Shown: piece by piece, positions 14,413 through 24,040 of the stretch
How positions within the stretch are numbered: position 1 is the first letter of the stretch
Layout of the letters: each line of letters starts with the position of its first letter
Assembly: GCA_011391085.1 (NCBI GenBank)
Contig: JAABRD010000039.1
Span: forward strand, 1-47,348
Reading direction: 5' to 3'
DNA length: 47,348 bases
DNA from: Thiotrichaceae bacterium
GTDB taxonomy: Bacteria; Pseudomonadota; Gammaproteobacteria; Beggiatoales; Beggiatoaceae
Notes under the pieces: model-generated
What the model was told of the DNA's origin: nothing
Seen by the model: the letters and a program-made list of their open reading frames with translations, nothing else
The model's database searches: none
Translations under genes and position numbers: made by a program

Positions 14413-16557
14413 TTACAACGGCAACACCGGCACAATTAACAACGCCACAATATTGATAATCTTAATCAACGGGTTAATAGCAGGACCTGCCGTATCCTTA
14501 TACGGGTCCCCTACTGTATCACCCGTGACGGCAGCTTTATGGGCATCCGACCCTTTGCCGCCATAATGTCCTTCTTCAATATACTTCTTGGCATTGTCCC
14601 AAGCACCACCGCCCGTCGTCATGGAAATGGCGACAAACAGACCCGTGACGATGGTACCTAAGAGGAGGCCACCCAAGGCTTTCACTCCTAAGAAGTAACC
14701 GACTACAATGGGAATGAGGACGGGGAGTAAGGAGGGAATCACCATTTCCTTAATCGCTGATTTGGTCAACAGGTCCACCGCTTTGGAATAGTCAGGTTTG
14801 CCAGTCCCTTCCATGATGCCAGGGATTTCCCGAAATTGCCGACGCACTTCTTCGACCACGCCACCTGCGGCACGCCCGACGGCTTCCATGGCCATGGCAC
14901 CAAATAAGTAAGGCACCATGCCACCAATGAACAGTCCAATGATGACCATCGGGTCAGACAAGTCAAAGCGACTGGTACTTTCTGCAAATTGGATGGCGGC
15001 ATCGCCCGTAAAGCCTTTGCTAGGCGCAATTTCTAAGGCCCGTTCTTCTAATTTGTGAACATAGTCCGCAAATAGCACTAAGGCCGCCAGACCGGCCGAA
15101 CCAATGGCATAACCTTTGGTAACGGCTTTGGTGGTGTTGCCAACCGCATCCAGAGGGTCGGTGATGCTACGCACTTTGTCGTCTAAACCTGCCATTTCGG
15201 CAATTCCGCCGGCGTTATCAGTGATAGGACCATAAGCGTCCAGGGCCACGATAATACCAGTCATAGACAACATCGCAGTGGCGGCAATGGCGATACCATA
15301 GAGTCCGGCGAATTGGTGGGCTAACGCGATACTCGCACACACCGCTAACACTGGCAGGGCGGTGGATTTCATGGAAACACCTAAACCTGCAATCATGTTC
15401 GTGGCATGACCTTTGGTGGAAGCCTCCGCAATATGACGAACGGGACTATATTCCGTAGCCGTGTAGTATTCCGTGATGACGACCATTAAGGCAGTCAGGA
15501 GGAGACCCACAAGGGCGGCCCCATACAGTCTCATGAGGGAATAATGGACGACCGTATCTCCGGATCCGGACAGAACGGCTTTACCAATGTCACCCATCAG
15601 TAACCAGATGATAGGGATAAATGCCACGGCAGCCACGGCACCTGCCACTATCACGCCTTTGTATAAGGCATTCATAATTTTAGCCCCTTCGGTGGTCTTA
15701 ACAAAGAATGTACCGACAATCGAGGCAATAATCGAGACTCCGCCTAAGACCAGCGGAAGTAAGACGGCATTACTAGCCAGTGCCGGGTCAGTCTTGAAAA
15801 ACACCAAGCCCCCCACCAACATGGTAGCAATAATGGTAACCGCATAAGTCTCAAACAAGTCGGCAGCCATACCAGCACAATCACCGACATTATCACCGAC
15901 GTTATCGGCAATGACGGCAGGGTTACGAGGGTCGTCCTCAGGAATGCCGGCTTCCACTTTACCGACTAAGTCTGCGCCCACATCGGCGCCTTTGGTGAAG
16001 ATACCGCCACCTAACCGGGCGAAAATAGAAATGAGAGAACCACCAAATCCTAAGCCAACCAGCGGTGCCAAATCGACCAATGTAGTGGGGTCACTATGGT
16101 TCATCAATAACACGAGGTAATAACCCGCTACGCCTAGTAGTCCTAGACCAACAACTAGCATACCAGTGATAGCACCGCCCCGAAAAGCTAGACCTAAAGC
16201 GGCATTGAGACCTTCATTGGCAGCTTGGGCAGTACGCACATTGGCACGCACAGAAATGTTCATACCAATAAAACCTGCGGCAGCTGAACACAGTGCGCCA
16301 ATCACAAAACCAAACGCGGTGGCCCAACCCAGGAAAACGCCAATGAAAAGGCATATCACCACGCCCACACCAGCGACGGTGGTATACTGCCGTTTTAAAT
16401 AGGCCGAAGCCCCTAATTGAATTGCTTTGGCAATTTCCTGCATTCGGTCATTGCCAGCAGGCTTATCTAGTACCCATTTTATCGAGACGATACCGTATAC
16501 AAGGGCACCGACTGCACATAAAAGGGAAATTACTAACCATACAAATTGAGATGTCAT
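14413..16557 (-). CDS. hppA: Membrane-bound proton-translocating pyrophosphatase, K+-independent type
   Basis: 714 residues, about 16 membrane helices. It couples hydrolysis of pyrophosphate to proton pumping across a membrane. The signature DVGADLVGK (192-200), the metal-binding [19 protein letters not shown] and the C-terminal [20 protein letters not shown] are all present. The K+-dependence site reads [10 protein letters not shown] with Lys477 and Thr480, as in the K+-independent H+-pumping class (K+-dependent enzymes have Ala at these places). AAGGAG precedes the ATG at 16557. It stands alone, flanked by repeats. Confidence 0.95.
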   Translation of the reverse strand: MTSQFVWLVISLLCAVGALVYGIVSIKWVLDKPAGNDRMQEIAKAIQLGASAYLKRQYTTVAGVGVVICLFIGVFLGWATAFGFVIGALCSAAAGFIGMNISVRANVRTAQAANEGLNAALGLAFRGGAITGMLVVGLGLLGVAGYYLVLLMNHSDPTTLVDLAPLVGLGFGGSLISIFARLGGGIFTKGADVGADLVGKVEAGIPEDDPRNPAVIADNVGDNVGDCAGMAADLFETYAVTIIATMLVGGLVFFKTDPALASNAVLLPLVLGGVSIIASIVGTFFVKTTEGAKIMNALYKGVIVAGAVAAVAFIPIIWLLMGDIGKAVLSGSGDTVVHYSLMRLYGAALVGLLLTALMVVITEYYTATEYSPVRHIAEASTKGHATNMIAGLGVSMKSTALPVLAVCASIALAHQFAGLYGIAIAATAMLSMTGIIVALDAYGPITDNAGGIAEMAGLDDKVRSITDPLDAVGNTTKAVTKGYAIGSAGLAALVLFADYVHKLEERALEIAPSKGFTGDAAIQFAESTSRFDLSDPMVIIGLFIGGMVPYLFGAMAMEAVGRAAGGVVEEVRRQFREIPGIMEGTGKPDYSKAVDLLTKSAIKEMVIPSLLPVLIPIVVGYFLGVKALGGLLLGTIVTGLFVAISMTTGGGAWDNAKKYIEEGHYGGKGSDAHKAAVTGDTVGDPYKDTAGPAINPLIKIINIVALLIVPVLPL

Positions 16558-16962
16558 ACGTGAAAGATACTCCTTATTTCTTATTTAGGTTAAAATAATG
16601 AATGTTAAAATGGTTTAGTGAACCACTTCAAATAACATACAGACCATGATATTTCTTCTCAGAAGTCCAAAGCGTAGCTTTGACAAAGCCACGCGGTTTC
16701 CTCCTGGGGAGGACAAAACCAGGTTTTGGACCCCTTCGAAATCCTCTGTCCTTGGCATTCTTGTGGTTAACTATCCTCACTTTAACAAGCCCTTTTAGTA
16801 TATTTCAATCCGTCGTCAAAATGCAACGAAAAAATTTCATGGGATTACCCCATAAAATACTTATATGTAAATAATAACTTATAATCCAAACCTATCCCTG
16901 GCATACTTTTAGCCTTTCACCCCCTCACGAGACTCCACTTACTTTAAGGAATCATAACAAAT
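16558..16962. other. Intergenic region between divergent hppA and YiiX-like gene
   Basis: About 400 bp hold both 5' leaders. A GTCCAAAGCG/CGCTTTGAC-type palindrome lies at 16665-16684 with a degenerate continuation to about 16730. An AT-rich stretch at 16850-16885 contains a TATAAT-like box (about 16878) on the plus strand but no clear -35, so no promoter is called. Confidence 0.4.
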
Positions 16963-17886
16963 ATGCAAACGCCCAAAAACGATTTCACTGCAAAACTGTT
17001 TAGTACCTTTGGCAACCTCAGATATTCTACAAAGCCACTGTTTCTCAGTTACAAACCCCAAACCTTTGCCCTCAAAGGTGGCCATGCCCGCGAAATTATG
17101 AAAAGGGTACAAATAGGCGACCTCCTGGTACGCAGTTATAACAACTACCTGGATGGTTTTTTTGTCCCAGGCACCTTCACCCATGCGGGATTATATCTAG
17201 GCCCCGTGACCGAAGATAACTTGAGAAAGATTGCCAAAGTCGACCTTTCCAATCCCCACATCAACCCAGGCGACCAGACTGTCATACATGCCATTGGTAA
17301 CCAAGTTTATTTGGACCACCTGATCGACTTCTGCCGTTGTGATGGCCTGGCCATTATGCGTTTTCCACGACAATTGAAAGCCACCAGTGGGCAATCCATT
17401 CCTGACCACTTACAAGCCTATCTAGCGGATCCCACCCCATCATCGATTTCAGAAGCCTCTCCCCCACCTGCTGAAGAAGAAGAACCCAAAAAGGGTAAAA
17501 AAGCCAAGCAGAAAAAAGTCGAAGAACCCGTGGCTGCCCCTGAACCTGTCAAATTGGATGACGAGACCCTCAAGTTGATCGAGAACGAAAAGAAAATCGC
17601 CTACGCCCTGGCCCAAGGCAAAGCCGTTGACTTTCAACAAATCCAAAAACTACTCTACTTGATCGCCTTGAAGCAACTCAAAGCCCCCAGTGACTACGAT
17701 TTTGGGTTTGACCATTTCGCCTGCACCGCCTGCACCGAACTGGTTTATTTTATTACCAAGAGTATCTGCTGGATAAACGACCTCCAGCCAACTCCTCAAA
17801 AGGTGTTCTTCAAATCACGTCGCGTCATCTTACCCGACGCCTTTGTTGATTGTGGCTTAGAAGAAGTGTGGAAGGAAGTCCATTAG
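16963..17886 (+). CDS. YiiX/NlpC-P60-like permuted papain-fold protein with charged insert
   Basis: 307 residues. The order of motifs is that of circularly permuted papain-like hydrolases (YiiX, peptidase family C92-like): GDLLVRSYNN, then FTHAGLYLG with His74, TVIHAIGNQV, and near the C-terminus ACTELVYF with Cys257 as the likely nucleophile. Between the two halves (about 157-225) sits a low-complexity segment rich in Pro, Glu and Lys (KKGKKAKQKKVEEP) that relatives usually lack, likely an exposed linker. No signal peptide is evident. These enzymes cleave amide or lipid-type bonds; the substrate is unknown. AAGGA lies 12 bases before the ATG. Confidence 0.72.
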   Translation: MQTPKNDFTAKLFSTFGNLRYSTKPLFLSYKPQTFALKGGHAREIMKRVQIGDLLVRSYNNYLDGFFVPGTFTHAGLYLGPVTEDNLRKIAKVDLSNPHINPGDQTVIHAIGNQVYLDHLIDFCRCDGLAIMRFPRQLKATSGQSIPDHLQAYLADPTPSSISEASPPPAEEEEPKKGKKAKQKKVEEPVAAPEPVKLDDETLKLIENEKKIAYALAQGKAVDFQQIQKLLYLIALKQLKAPSDYDFGFDHFACTACTELVYFITKSICWINDLQPTPQKVFFKSRRVILPDAFVDCGLEEVWKEVH

Positions 17887-17913
17887 TATTCACAACACCC
17901 CACCACCCCTCCA

Positions 17914-17942
17914 GGAGGAAAAAGCGTAGCTTTGACTCCTGG
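17914..17942. repeat. GGAGTCAAAGC-type palindrome
   Basis: GGAGGAAAAAGCGTAGCTTT is followed by GACTCCTGG. It is an imperfect copy of the GGAGTCCAAAGCG repeat, between the YiiX-like gene and the next ATPase gene. Confidence 0.5.
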
Positions 17943-17989
17943 CCATCTGACTTCAGGACTACTCAAATTCTATTTTAATGAGAACCGTT

Positions 17990-19537
17990 ATGCACAGATT
18001 CTTTAACACTGCTGGTCCCTGTCAGCCGGTACGCCATTACACGGTCAACCCGTTACCACGTTTAACTGGTATTCGAGAACTGATTGACGGGGCGCATTAC
18101 TTCATCATTCACGCCCCCCGTCAAACCGGCAAGACCACTTATTTATATGCCCTCATGCACCAACTCAATGGCGAAGGGAAATATACGGCCTTGCAAGTGA
18201 ATATTCAAGCGGCCGCCAGTGGCAAGGATCCGGCCCAAGCGATGCAAATTGTGGCGGCCGATATTTACAATCAAGCGCTACAGTATTTACCTGCGTCTGA
18301 ACTGCCACCAGCAGTCACGGAGGTCAGTCCCAATTTTGGTAGTTTAAAGAATTACTTACAACAGTGGGCCCGACAAAATCTCAAACCGTTGGTTTTATTT
18401 ATCGACGAAGCCGATTCCTTAATGGACGACCTCTTTTTAGCTTTGTTACGCCAACTCCGGTCGGGCTTTGAAACTCGTCCCTCTGGCTTTCCCCAATCGA
18501 TAGCTTTGGTGGGATTGCGCGATGTCCGTGACTACAAAATTCACGTCCGTCCTGAGAGTGCCAGTTTAGGCACCGGGTCCCCCTTCAATGTCAAAACCGA
18601 ATCTTTATTTATGTTAGGTTTTACCGAAGCCGAAGTGAACGCTTTATTGGACCAACATACTCAAGAGACGGGTCAACGTTTTGAAAGCGAAGTGATTCAG
18701 GAGATTTATCGCCTGACCCAAGGTCAACCGTGGTTAACCAATGCACTGGCCAATCAAATCGTCAACAAGGTGCTGAAAAATGACTATTCCCAACCCATCA
18801 CCCTAGCCCACGTCATCCAAGCCAAAGAGGAGTTGATTCAACGGCGCGATACGCATTTGGATAGCCTCATTGACAAATTACGGGAACCGTCCGTGAAACG
18901 AGTGGTGGTGGCGATTATCAATGGGGAAGCACCGGCGTTTGACGAATTAAATGACGCGCTGGCCTACACTCGTGATTTAGGACTCATCGCCCCCAAACCA
19001 CCCGTGCGCTTTGCGAATCCCATCTATCAAGAAATTGTTCCCAGAGTATTAAGTCTGGGGTTTCAAGAAGTGTTGCCACAAGATTTGGTGGACCCCCGCT
19101 GGTATATCAAGGCGGGACGGTTGGATGTGGAAGCGTTGTTAAAAGCGTTCCAAAAATTCTATCGTCGTTATTCCGAAGCCTGGCTGGGTAAGTATGACTT
19201 CCGCGAAGTCGGTAGGCAATTGTTACTGATGGCTTTTCTGCAACGAATTATCAATGCCAGCGGTCGGGTGGAACGCGAGATGGCCATTGGCAATGGGCGG
19301 TGTGATTTATGGATAGAATATGGACCTGACCAATTTGTGATTGAATTGAAATTATACCGTGATGAGGAGACCCGTCAAGATGGTTTGGAACAGACCGCCC
19401 GGTATTTGAGTCAAATGGGATTGTCACAAGGCTATTTGATTCTGTTTGAAACGCGGGTGGGGAAGACTTGGGAGGAACGAATTTATCGGGAAGAGGTCGA
19501 AGTAGAAGGCAAGACGGTGATTTTGATAGGTATGTAG
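17990..19537 (+). CDS. AAA-like ATPase with C-terminal PD-(D/E)XK nuclease-like domain
   Basis: 515 residues. N-terminus MHRFFNTAGPCQP; Walker A APRQTGKTT (42-50); Walker B VLFIDEAD; LTQGQPWLTNALANQIV in the lid region. Residues about 425-500 carry a nuclease-like core (MAIGNGRCDLWIEYG, then FVIELKLYRDE and a following Gln), the D...ExK pattern of PD-(D/E)XK enzymes. The family is abundant in filamentous sulfur bacteria and cyanobacteria and is thought to be mobile or defence-related; its role is not established. An ATG 12 bases upstream (17978) is also possible. GAGAA lies before 17990. Confidence 0.8.
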   Translation: MHRFFNTAGPCQPVRHYTVNPLPRLTGIRELIDGAHYFIIHAPRQTGKTTYLYALMHQLNGEGKYTALQVNIQAAASGKDPAQAMQIVAADIYNQALQYLPASELPPAVTEVSPNFGSLKNYLQQWARQNLKPLVLFIDEADSLMDDLFLALLRQLRSGFETRPSGFPQSIALVGLRDVRDYKIHVRPESASLGTGSPFNVKTESLFMLGFTEAEVNALLDQHTQETGQRFESEVIQEIYRLTQGQPWLTNALANQIVNKVLKNDYSQPITLAHVIQAKEELIQRRDTHLDSLIDKLREPSVKRVVVAIINGEAPAFDELNDALAYTRDLGLIAPKPPVRFANPIYQEIVPRVLSLGFQEVLPQDLVDPRWYIKAGRLDVEALLKAFQKFYRRYSEAWLGKYDFREVGRQLLLMAFLQRIINASGRVEREMAIGNGRCDLWIEYGPDQFVIELKLYRDEETRQDGLEQTARYLSQMGLSQGYLILFETRVGKTWEERIYREEVEVEGKTVILIGM

Positions 19538-19565
19538 TCCCTATATGGAGCCGTGTGTCTAGCCA

Positions 19566-19740
19566 GTTATAGTCATATTCCTATAAATTTTGTCTCGTTC
19601 TCACGCAGAAGCGTGGGAATGCCGTGGATTCTTTCGCCGTGGGCAACGCGCCAGCCAGGTAGCCAGGTAGGGTGGGCAACGTCTCTTTGTTGTCCACCAT
19701 TTAGGTGGTGAAATAGGTGGGCAACGGTAAACCGCGTTGC
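19566..19740. repeat. Repeat mosaic: family A end, GTAGGGTGGGCAAC element, broken by the next feature
   Basis: ATAGTCATATTCC at 19569 resembles a family A MITE end. From 19667 a GTAGGGTGGGCAAC element runs to GGGCAACGGTAAACCGCGTTGC and stops at 19740. Intact copies continue into CCCACCCTAC, so something interrupted it at 19741, where the probable group II intron ends. Confidence 0.5.
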
Positions 19741-20545
19741 ATGGTGATAGAGAAATACATCTTCTCTTACTAGAGATTAGGTCTTCCCCCACCCCAAACC
19801 GTGCGGGAAACGGTAGCGAAACACAGCTTTCAAAGGTTTTGGTCGGGGCTAGCTTACCCAATGACCACCAGCCGTTTCAAAACACCAGCGGCTGGCCTTA
19901 ACTCACGGTCTTGGTAGATGAGTAACCCGTTTTAGTAGCGAAGCTAATCATCAAGTTGATTCTCCTACGATGACCTGTAGACTCTCAATCAACAACCTTG
20001 ATGCTGGTTAAAAATCCAAAGAACTCAGATGGGCTAAGAAACCCCCTAGCGTACTTTGGTTCCCAAAGTCATTGGGATTCGTGTGTTTCTCTCAACCACG
20101 ATAAATTAATCATTCCATTGACTTACATACTATTACGCCTCTGTAAGATGATTTAGGAATTAGCTAACACCTAGTCGTCTGACACCTAATCACCTCATCC
20201 CTAGTTTCAGTCGTTAAGTTTTTAATGTCAGTTTTAGGTAGTGTCTGTACCCCGACGGCTTTTGGGAGTGTTATACTCTAGGATGGACGAGAGCATACCA
20301 GCCGCTTTGACCCTGTTAAGTTTACGAGGCTTCAAGCAACACTTCAGAAATTTCTTTACCATGACTGTCTCTCCAAGCGGTGGTGTGTTTAAACAAAGCC
20401 TCCTAAGTGAACCTTTCCGCATTTGTCCTGTCGCTATACACCCTAATAGTTTGTTAGAATTTCAGAGGTCTGACCGTAAGGACTCCATCTACACTCCATG
20501 GAGGGGGAATCTCACTCCATCACTTCACACCTAACTAGGCACACC
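19741..20545 (-). ncRNA. Probable ORF-less group II intron or intron remnant
   Basis: On the minus strand the stretch begins at 20545 with GTGTGCCTAGTTAGGTGTGA, close to the classic group II 5' end (Lactococcus Ll.LtrB starts GTGCGCCCAGATAGGGTGTT). Near the other end it carries a domain-V-like segment, AAAGCTGTG...CGCACGGTTTGGGGTGGGGG, in the register AGCYGUG / CGCACGGUU expected for the lower helix. The upper helix lacks the usual GAAA loop, so it may be decayed. It is about 805 nt long with no reverse transcriptase; only a 62-residue frame of no recognised family. The inferred 3' end falls exactly where a palindromic repeat is interrupted (19740/19741). Confidence 0.5.
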
Positions 20546-20585
20546 CATTCTACTTAACCCAATTCAACTGAAAGAGGAGAACAAC

Positions 20586-22379
20586 ATGTTAAAATTTCCT
20601 TATGGCATCAGCGATTTTGCCAAAATTAGGACCAACCACTACTTTTATGTGGACCGTACTCACTTACTTCCTGCCATTGAAGAAGCTGGGGAACAACTGT
20701 TATTTTTGCGTCCCCGGCGCTTCGGCAAGAGTCTGCTACTCTCCATGCTAGAGAATTACTATGACGTCGCCAAAGCCGACCAATTTGAGAAACTGTTTGG
20801 TCAATTGGCGATTGGGAAAACTCCCACGCCTAAACATAACCAGTATTTCGTCTTAAAATGGGATTTTTCCGAGGTTCGCCCCGACACGGCTTCGCAAGAC
20901 CTGCAACTGGCTTTGCATCGTTATCTGAATCGTTGCATTCAAGATTTTGCACTGGCTTACCAGGATCGACTACCTCTCGCTATTCAGATTACTCCAGAGG
21001 ATGCTATGGACTCGTTTCATTCGTTGTTGGCGGCCGTGCGACAAACCCCTTATCGCCTTTATTTGTTGATTGACGAATACGACAACTTTGCCAATGAATT
21101 GATGATGGCACCCTCAAACTCCACGCCTGGTCTGGAAGCCACGTTACGGGCCGGTGAAAGTGCGCTGAAAGCCGTCTTAAAGGTGGTCAAAGCGGCCAGT
21201 GCCGGGCGGGGTCTGGACCGCGTGTTTCTCACCGGCATTTCCCCAGTCATCCTGACGGACCTTACCAGTGGCTATAATGTGGCTGAGAATATTTATTTAG
21301 AACGCGAATTTCAGGCGTTATGTGGCTTTACGGAAGCGGAATTGGCCGGCGTTTTAACCCAACTTGGGGAAGAGTGTCAGTGGCCTATCGAGAAAATCAC
21401 CGAGGCCCTGACCACCATGCGACAGTTTTATAATGGCTATCGCTTCAGTGAACGCAGTCAGGAGTCTATCTATAATCCCACCCTGGCGTTGTATTATTTG
21501 AAGCAATTGCAAAAAGAGTGTCAACCACCGGCTAAGATGTTAGACCATAATCTGGTGATGGACCGCCATAAATTGACTTATCTAGCGCAATTGCCTCAAG
21601 GCGAGAAAGTTATCTTTACCGCCTTGGGTGAACACCCACCATTAACTCTTCCAGAGTTAACCGACCGCTTTGGGATCGAAGAATTTCTCCGACCGTCGCA
21701 GGACCCGGCCTTGATAATTTCCTTATTGTATTATTTTGGCATTTTGACGCAAGCTGGCCGCACCGAGTTTGGTCAATTGCGCTTAACCATCCCCAACTTA
21801 GTCGTGCGCAAGTTGTATGTCGAACAATTACTGGAACGTTGTTTGCCGGACCAGACCAACGTAGTGGCTTCACTAGCGCAAACTTTTTATCAAACTGGCG
21901 ATGTGCAACCCGTGTGTGAATTTATCGAACAACGTTATTTCAAAGTCTTGGATAACCGTGATTACGCCGCGGCCAAGGAATTGACGGTGAAAATGGCATT
22001 CTTGACCACCTTATTTAACGACCGGTTTTATGTCATGGACTCGGAAACTGCTTTGGAACGCGGTTATGCAGATTTGACCATGATAGTGCGCCCTACCATG
22101 CGACAATATCGGTTATGGGATTTTTTGTTTGAATTTAAGTTTGTCAACTTGAAACAAGCGACCTTACCGAATGAACCGAAAGTGACCGGCGAAGCCTTGA
22201 AACAGATGACCGTGGCGGAGTTGAAAATGCGTTGTCAGTCACTGTTGACGGCGGCCTGTGAACAATTGCAACGGTATCGGCAGACGTTGGTGAAGACTTA
22301 TGGGGAGAAATTACGTTTGAAAGTATTTGCGGTGGTGGCCATTGGGTTAGAACGGTTAGTGTGGGAGGAAGTGAATTAA
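20586..22379 (+). CDS. AAA-ATPase-like / PDDEXK_9 (DUF1703) protein
   Basis: 597 residues. The start MLKFPYGISDFAKIRT is typical of the AAA-ATPase-like family (PF09820-type); Walker A LRPRRFGKSLL (about 41-51), Walker B LYLLIDEYDNF. The C-terminal 150 residues hold the nuclease-like PDDEXK_9 pattern (FYVMDSETALERGYADLTMIV, FLFEFKFVNL, LQRYRQTL). AGGAGAACAAC precedes the ATG. A paralogue with the same start, motifs and ribosome binding site lies at 26299-28098, and both have the same length within two residues. The function is unknown; these are highly multiplied in large sulfur bacteria and gut anaerobes. Confidence 0.87.
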   Translation: MLKFPYGISDFAKIRTNHYFYVDRTHLLPAIEEAGEQLLFLRPRRFGKSLLLSMLENYYDVAKADQFEKLFGQLAIGKTPTPKHNQYFVLKWDFSEVRPDTASQDLQLALHRYLNRCIQDFALAYQDRLPLAIQITPEDAMDSFHSLLAAVRQTPYRLYLLIDEYDNFANELMMAPSNSTPGLEATLRAGESALKAVLKVVKAASAGRGLDRVFLTGISPVILTDLTSGYNVAENIYLEREFQALCGFTEAELAGVLTQLGEECQWPIEKITEALTTMRQFYNGYRFSERSQESIYNPTLALYYLKQLQKECQPPAKMLDHNLVMDRHKLTYLAQLPQGEKVIFTALGEHPPLTLPELTDRFGIEEFLRPSQDPALIISLLYYFGILTQAGRTEFGQLRLTIPNLVVRKLYVEQLLERCLPDQTNVVASLAQTFYQTGDVQPVCEFIEQRYFKVLDNRDYAAAKELTVKMAFLTTLFNDRFYVMDSETALERGYADLTMIVRPTMRQYRLWDFLFEFKFVNLKQATLPNEPKVTGEALKQMTVAELKMRCQSLLTAACEQLQRYRQTLVKTYGEKLRLKVFAVVAIGLERLVWEEVN

Positions 22380-22462
22380 GTCAGGAATGGAATATCAGCA
22401 ATGAATTGGCCATACTGGTGCAATTCTTTCGCAGCAACCCTTGTGGTTGCCCATAAGTTAAG

Positions 22463-22531
22463 GTAGGGTGCGTCCCACGCACCATTTCAGGAACCGCACC
22501 ACGTCTAATCGGTGCGTGGGACGCACCCTAC
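22463..22531. repeat. Inverted repeat, GTAGGGTGCGTCCCACGCACC family D
   Basis: The arms are at 22463-22483 and about 22511-22531, same family as the outer arms at 10529-10760. A half copy is at 26265-26286. A neighbouring palindrome (GCTAACGCCTGTGG / CCACAGGCGTTAGC, 22560-22573 and 22606-22619) continues into TCTAGTCCACC, relating it to family B. Confidence 0.8.
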
Positions 22532-22672
22532 CCAACGCGCTTAACTGAATGGCATTGAAGCTAACGCCTGTGGTAGGTACCCCCAGATGTTAAGAACGGG
22601 GACACCCACAGGCGTTAGCCTCTAGTCCACCCAGGTTTGGAGGAGAGAAGTGATAACCCACTTCAAAGAGAC

Positions 22673-23479
22673 CTATTCATCTCCCGAATCATCACCACCC
22701 TTCCCACTCTTCTTCTGAAGCGCCTTCAACAACTTTTTATGCTTCGTCTTGATTTTTCTGAACGTCCCATCCAGATAAATCGTCCTTAACCCCTGATTGA
22801 AATCAATCAGTTTCAAGTCGGCATCCACAGCCTTTTTGGAAATGGCGACATACATCTTGTTCATCGCCAACACCGGTTTGATAAACTCGACCTGATCACT
22901 GAGACCTGGCGTCTCCTTATCCAACACCTGTTCCATCATGTACTTGACCGCCGCTTCCGTGTCTGTCATCAGATCCAAGCTACCACTGTACAACATCTTG
23001 ACGCCCACGTCACTGCTGGTCACGACGACCTTATTCAGATAATCGGCCGCGTCAAACGCCTTGCTGGTGGCATAGTCTTTCACAACCCCAATACGATAGG
23101 TTTTCAGGTCGGTTAACTCTTTAAAAGAGATGTTAGCATCTTTCTTCCTAAACAGACCTGTACGTGCCTGCGAAATGGGCGCCGAGAAGTAATAAGACTC
23201 AGCCCGTTCTTCGGTGTAATACGCACCTAACAGGGCATCATAGTAACCTTGTTTGGTGTACCGAATCGCCTTTGTCCAGGGGACAAATTTCATTTCCACT
23301 TGATACCCCTGAGTTTCCAACGCGGTTTTTACGACTTCCGCGACCCAACCATTGTCAGGCAAGTTACTTGCGTAATAGGGAGGAAAGTCGACGGTGACTA
23401 AAGAAAATCGTTTTTCACCAGCCGCAAAACTATTTATAGACAGTAATGTAAGAACCAGAAACGTAATAATTTTTCTCAT
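22673..23479 (-). CDS. Periplasmic solute-binding protein, family 3 (amino-acid ABC type)
   Basis: 268 residues. A signal peptide (1-19, ending SFA) is followed by the SBP_bac_3 pattern: FSLVTVDFPPYYASN, NGWVAEVVKTALETQGY, FVPWTKAIRYTKQGYYDALL, YFSAPISQARTGLF and RIGVVKDY. These proteins bind amino acids or similar small ligands in the periplasm. No permease or ATPase is adjacent, so it may be an orphan receptor or sensor component. The C-terminus ends in an unusual Lys-rich then Asp/Glu/Gly/Ser tail (KTKHKKLLKALQKKSGKGG). AAAGG lies upstream of the ATG. Confidence 0.85.
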   Translation of the reverse strand: MRKIITFLVLTLLSINSFAAGEKRFSLVTVDFPPYYASNLPDNGWVAEVVKTALETQGYQVEMKFVPWTKAIRYTKQGYYDALLGAYYTEERAESYYFSAPISQARTGLFRKKDANISFKELTDLKTYRIGVVKDYATSKAFDAADYLNKVVVTSSDVGVKMLYSGSLDLMTDTEAAVKYMMEQVLDKETPGLSDQVEFIKPVLAMNKMYVAISKKAVDADLKLIDFNQGLRTIYLDGTFRKIKTKHKKLLKALQKKSGKGGDDSGDE

Positions 23480-23627
23480 ATAAACCTTTACCCTACCAGA
23501 TTTTCATAAGGTATTGCTTTGGCAGGAAGCTAAATTGTGGTCTGCACCAGAATGGAAAGACATTTTAGAATGAACAGAATCATAAAACTGTTTAATTCTA
23601 TGTATTCTCAAATATCTTTACTAGGAC

Positions 23628-23740
23628 TTACGCACTTACCCCACCCCACCCCACGGGAGGGAGTGATTCCCCCCGTGTACGGGGGGATAGGGGGGTATCA
23701 AGTCAACGAATGACAAAAACGGTTGCGTAAGTCCTGTTTA
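23628..23740. repeat. MITE-like element with AGGACTTACGCA ends
   Basis: AGGACTTACGCA at the left and TGCGTAAGTCCT at the right are perfect terminal inverted repeats about 107 bp apart. The inside is GC-rich (CCCCCCGTGTACGGGGGG). A single end of the same kind lies at 8318-8330. The remaining intergenic DNA (23741-24040) holds a family F-like AAGAAATTTGGTTTCT piece and AT-rich sequence with no gene recognised. Confidence 0.7.
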
Positions 23741-24040
23741 CTTGTTAAGATTGACGCAACGATGCCAAAGAAACCTTATTTCTTTAAGAAATTTGGTTTC
23801 TCATCAGCATTGATATTGCCTTTCCCATCTCAACATTCTGTTTCAGAATATTTTGGCATCCTAATTCCAGTTGAAAATGAAGATTTTTTGGAGGTGTGGG
23901 GTAACAAATATTAACTTGTCACACCCTTTTGGCAAAACTGAAAGTTTGCCACTCCATGTTATAGTAAAAAAAATCGAATAAAAAATCAAATTAGTTGACA
24001 TATTATTCTTGAGTGTAACCCAGCGGCCTTTAAAACTCAA

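Noticed and set aside
23723-23914. Short plus-strand frame of 63 codons
   Set aside because: It begins inside a MITE end and contains a family F palindrome; no homology or ribosome binding site was recognised.
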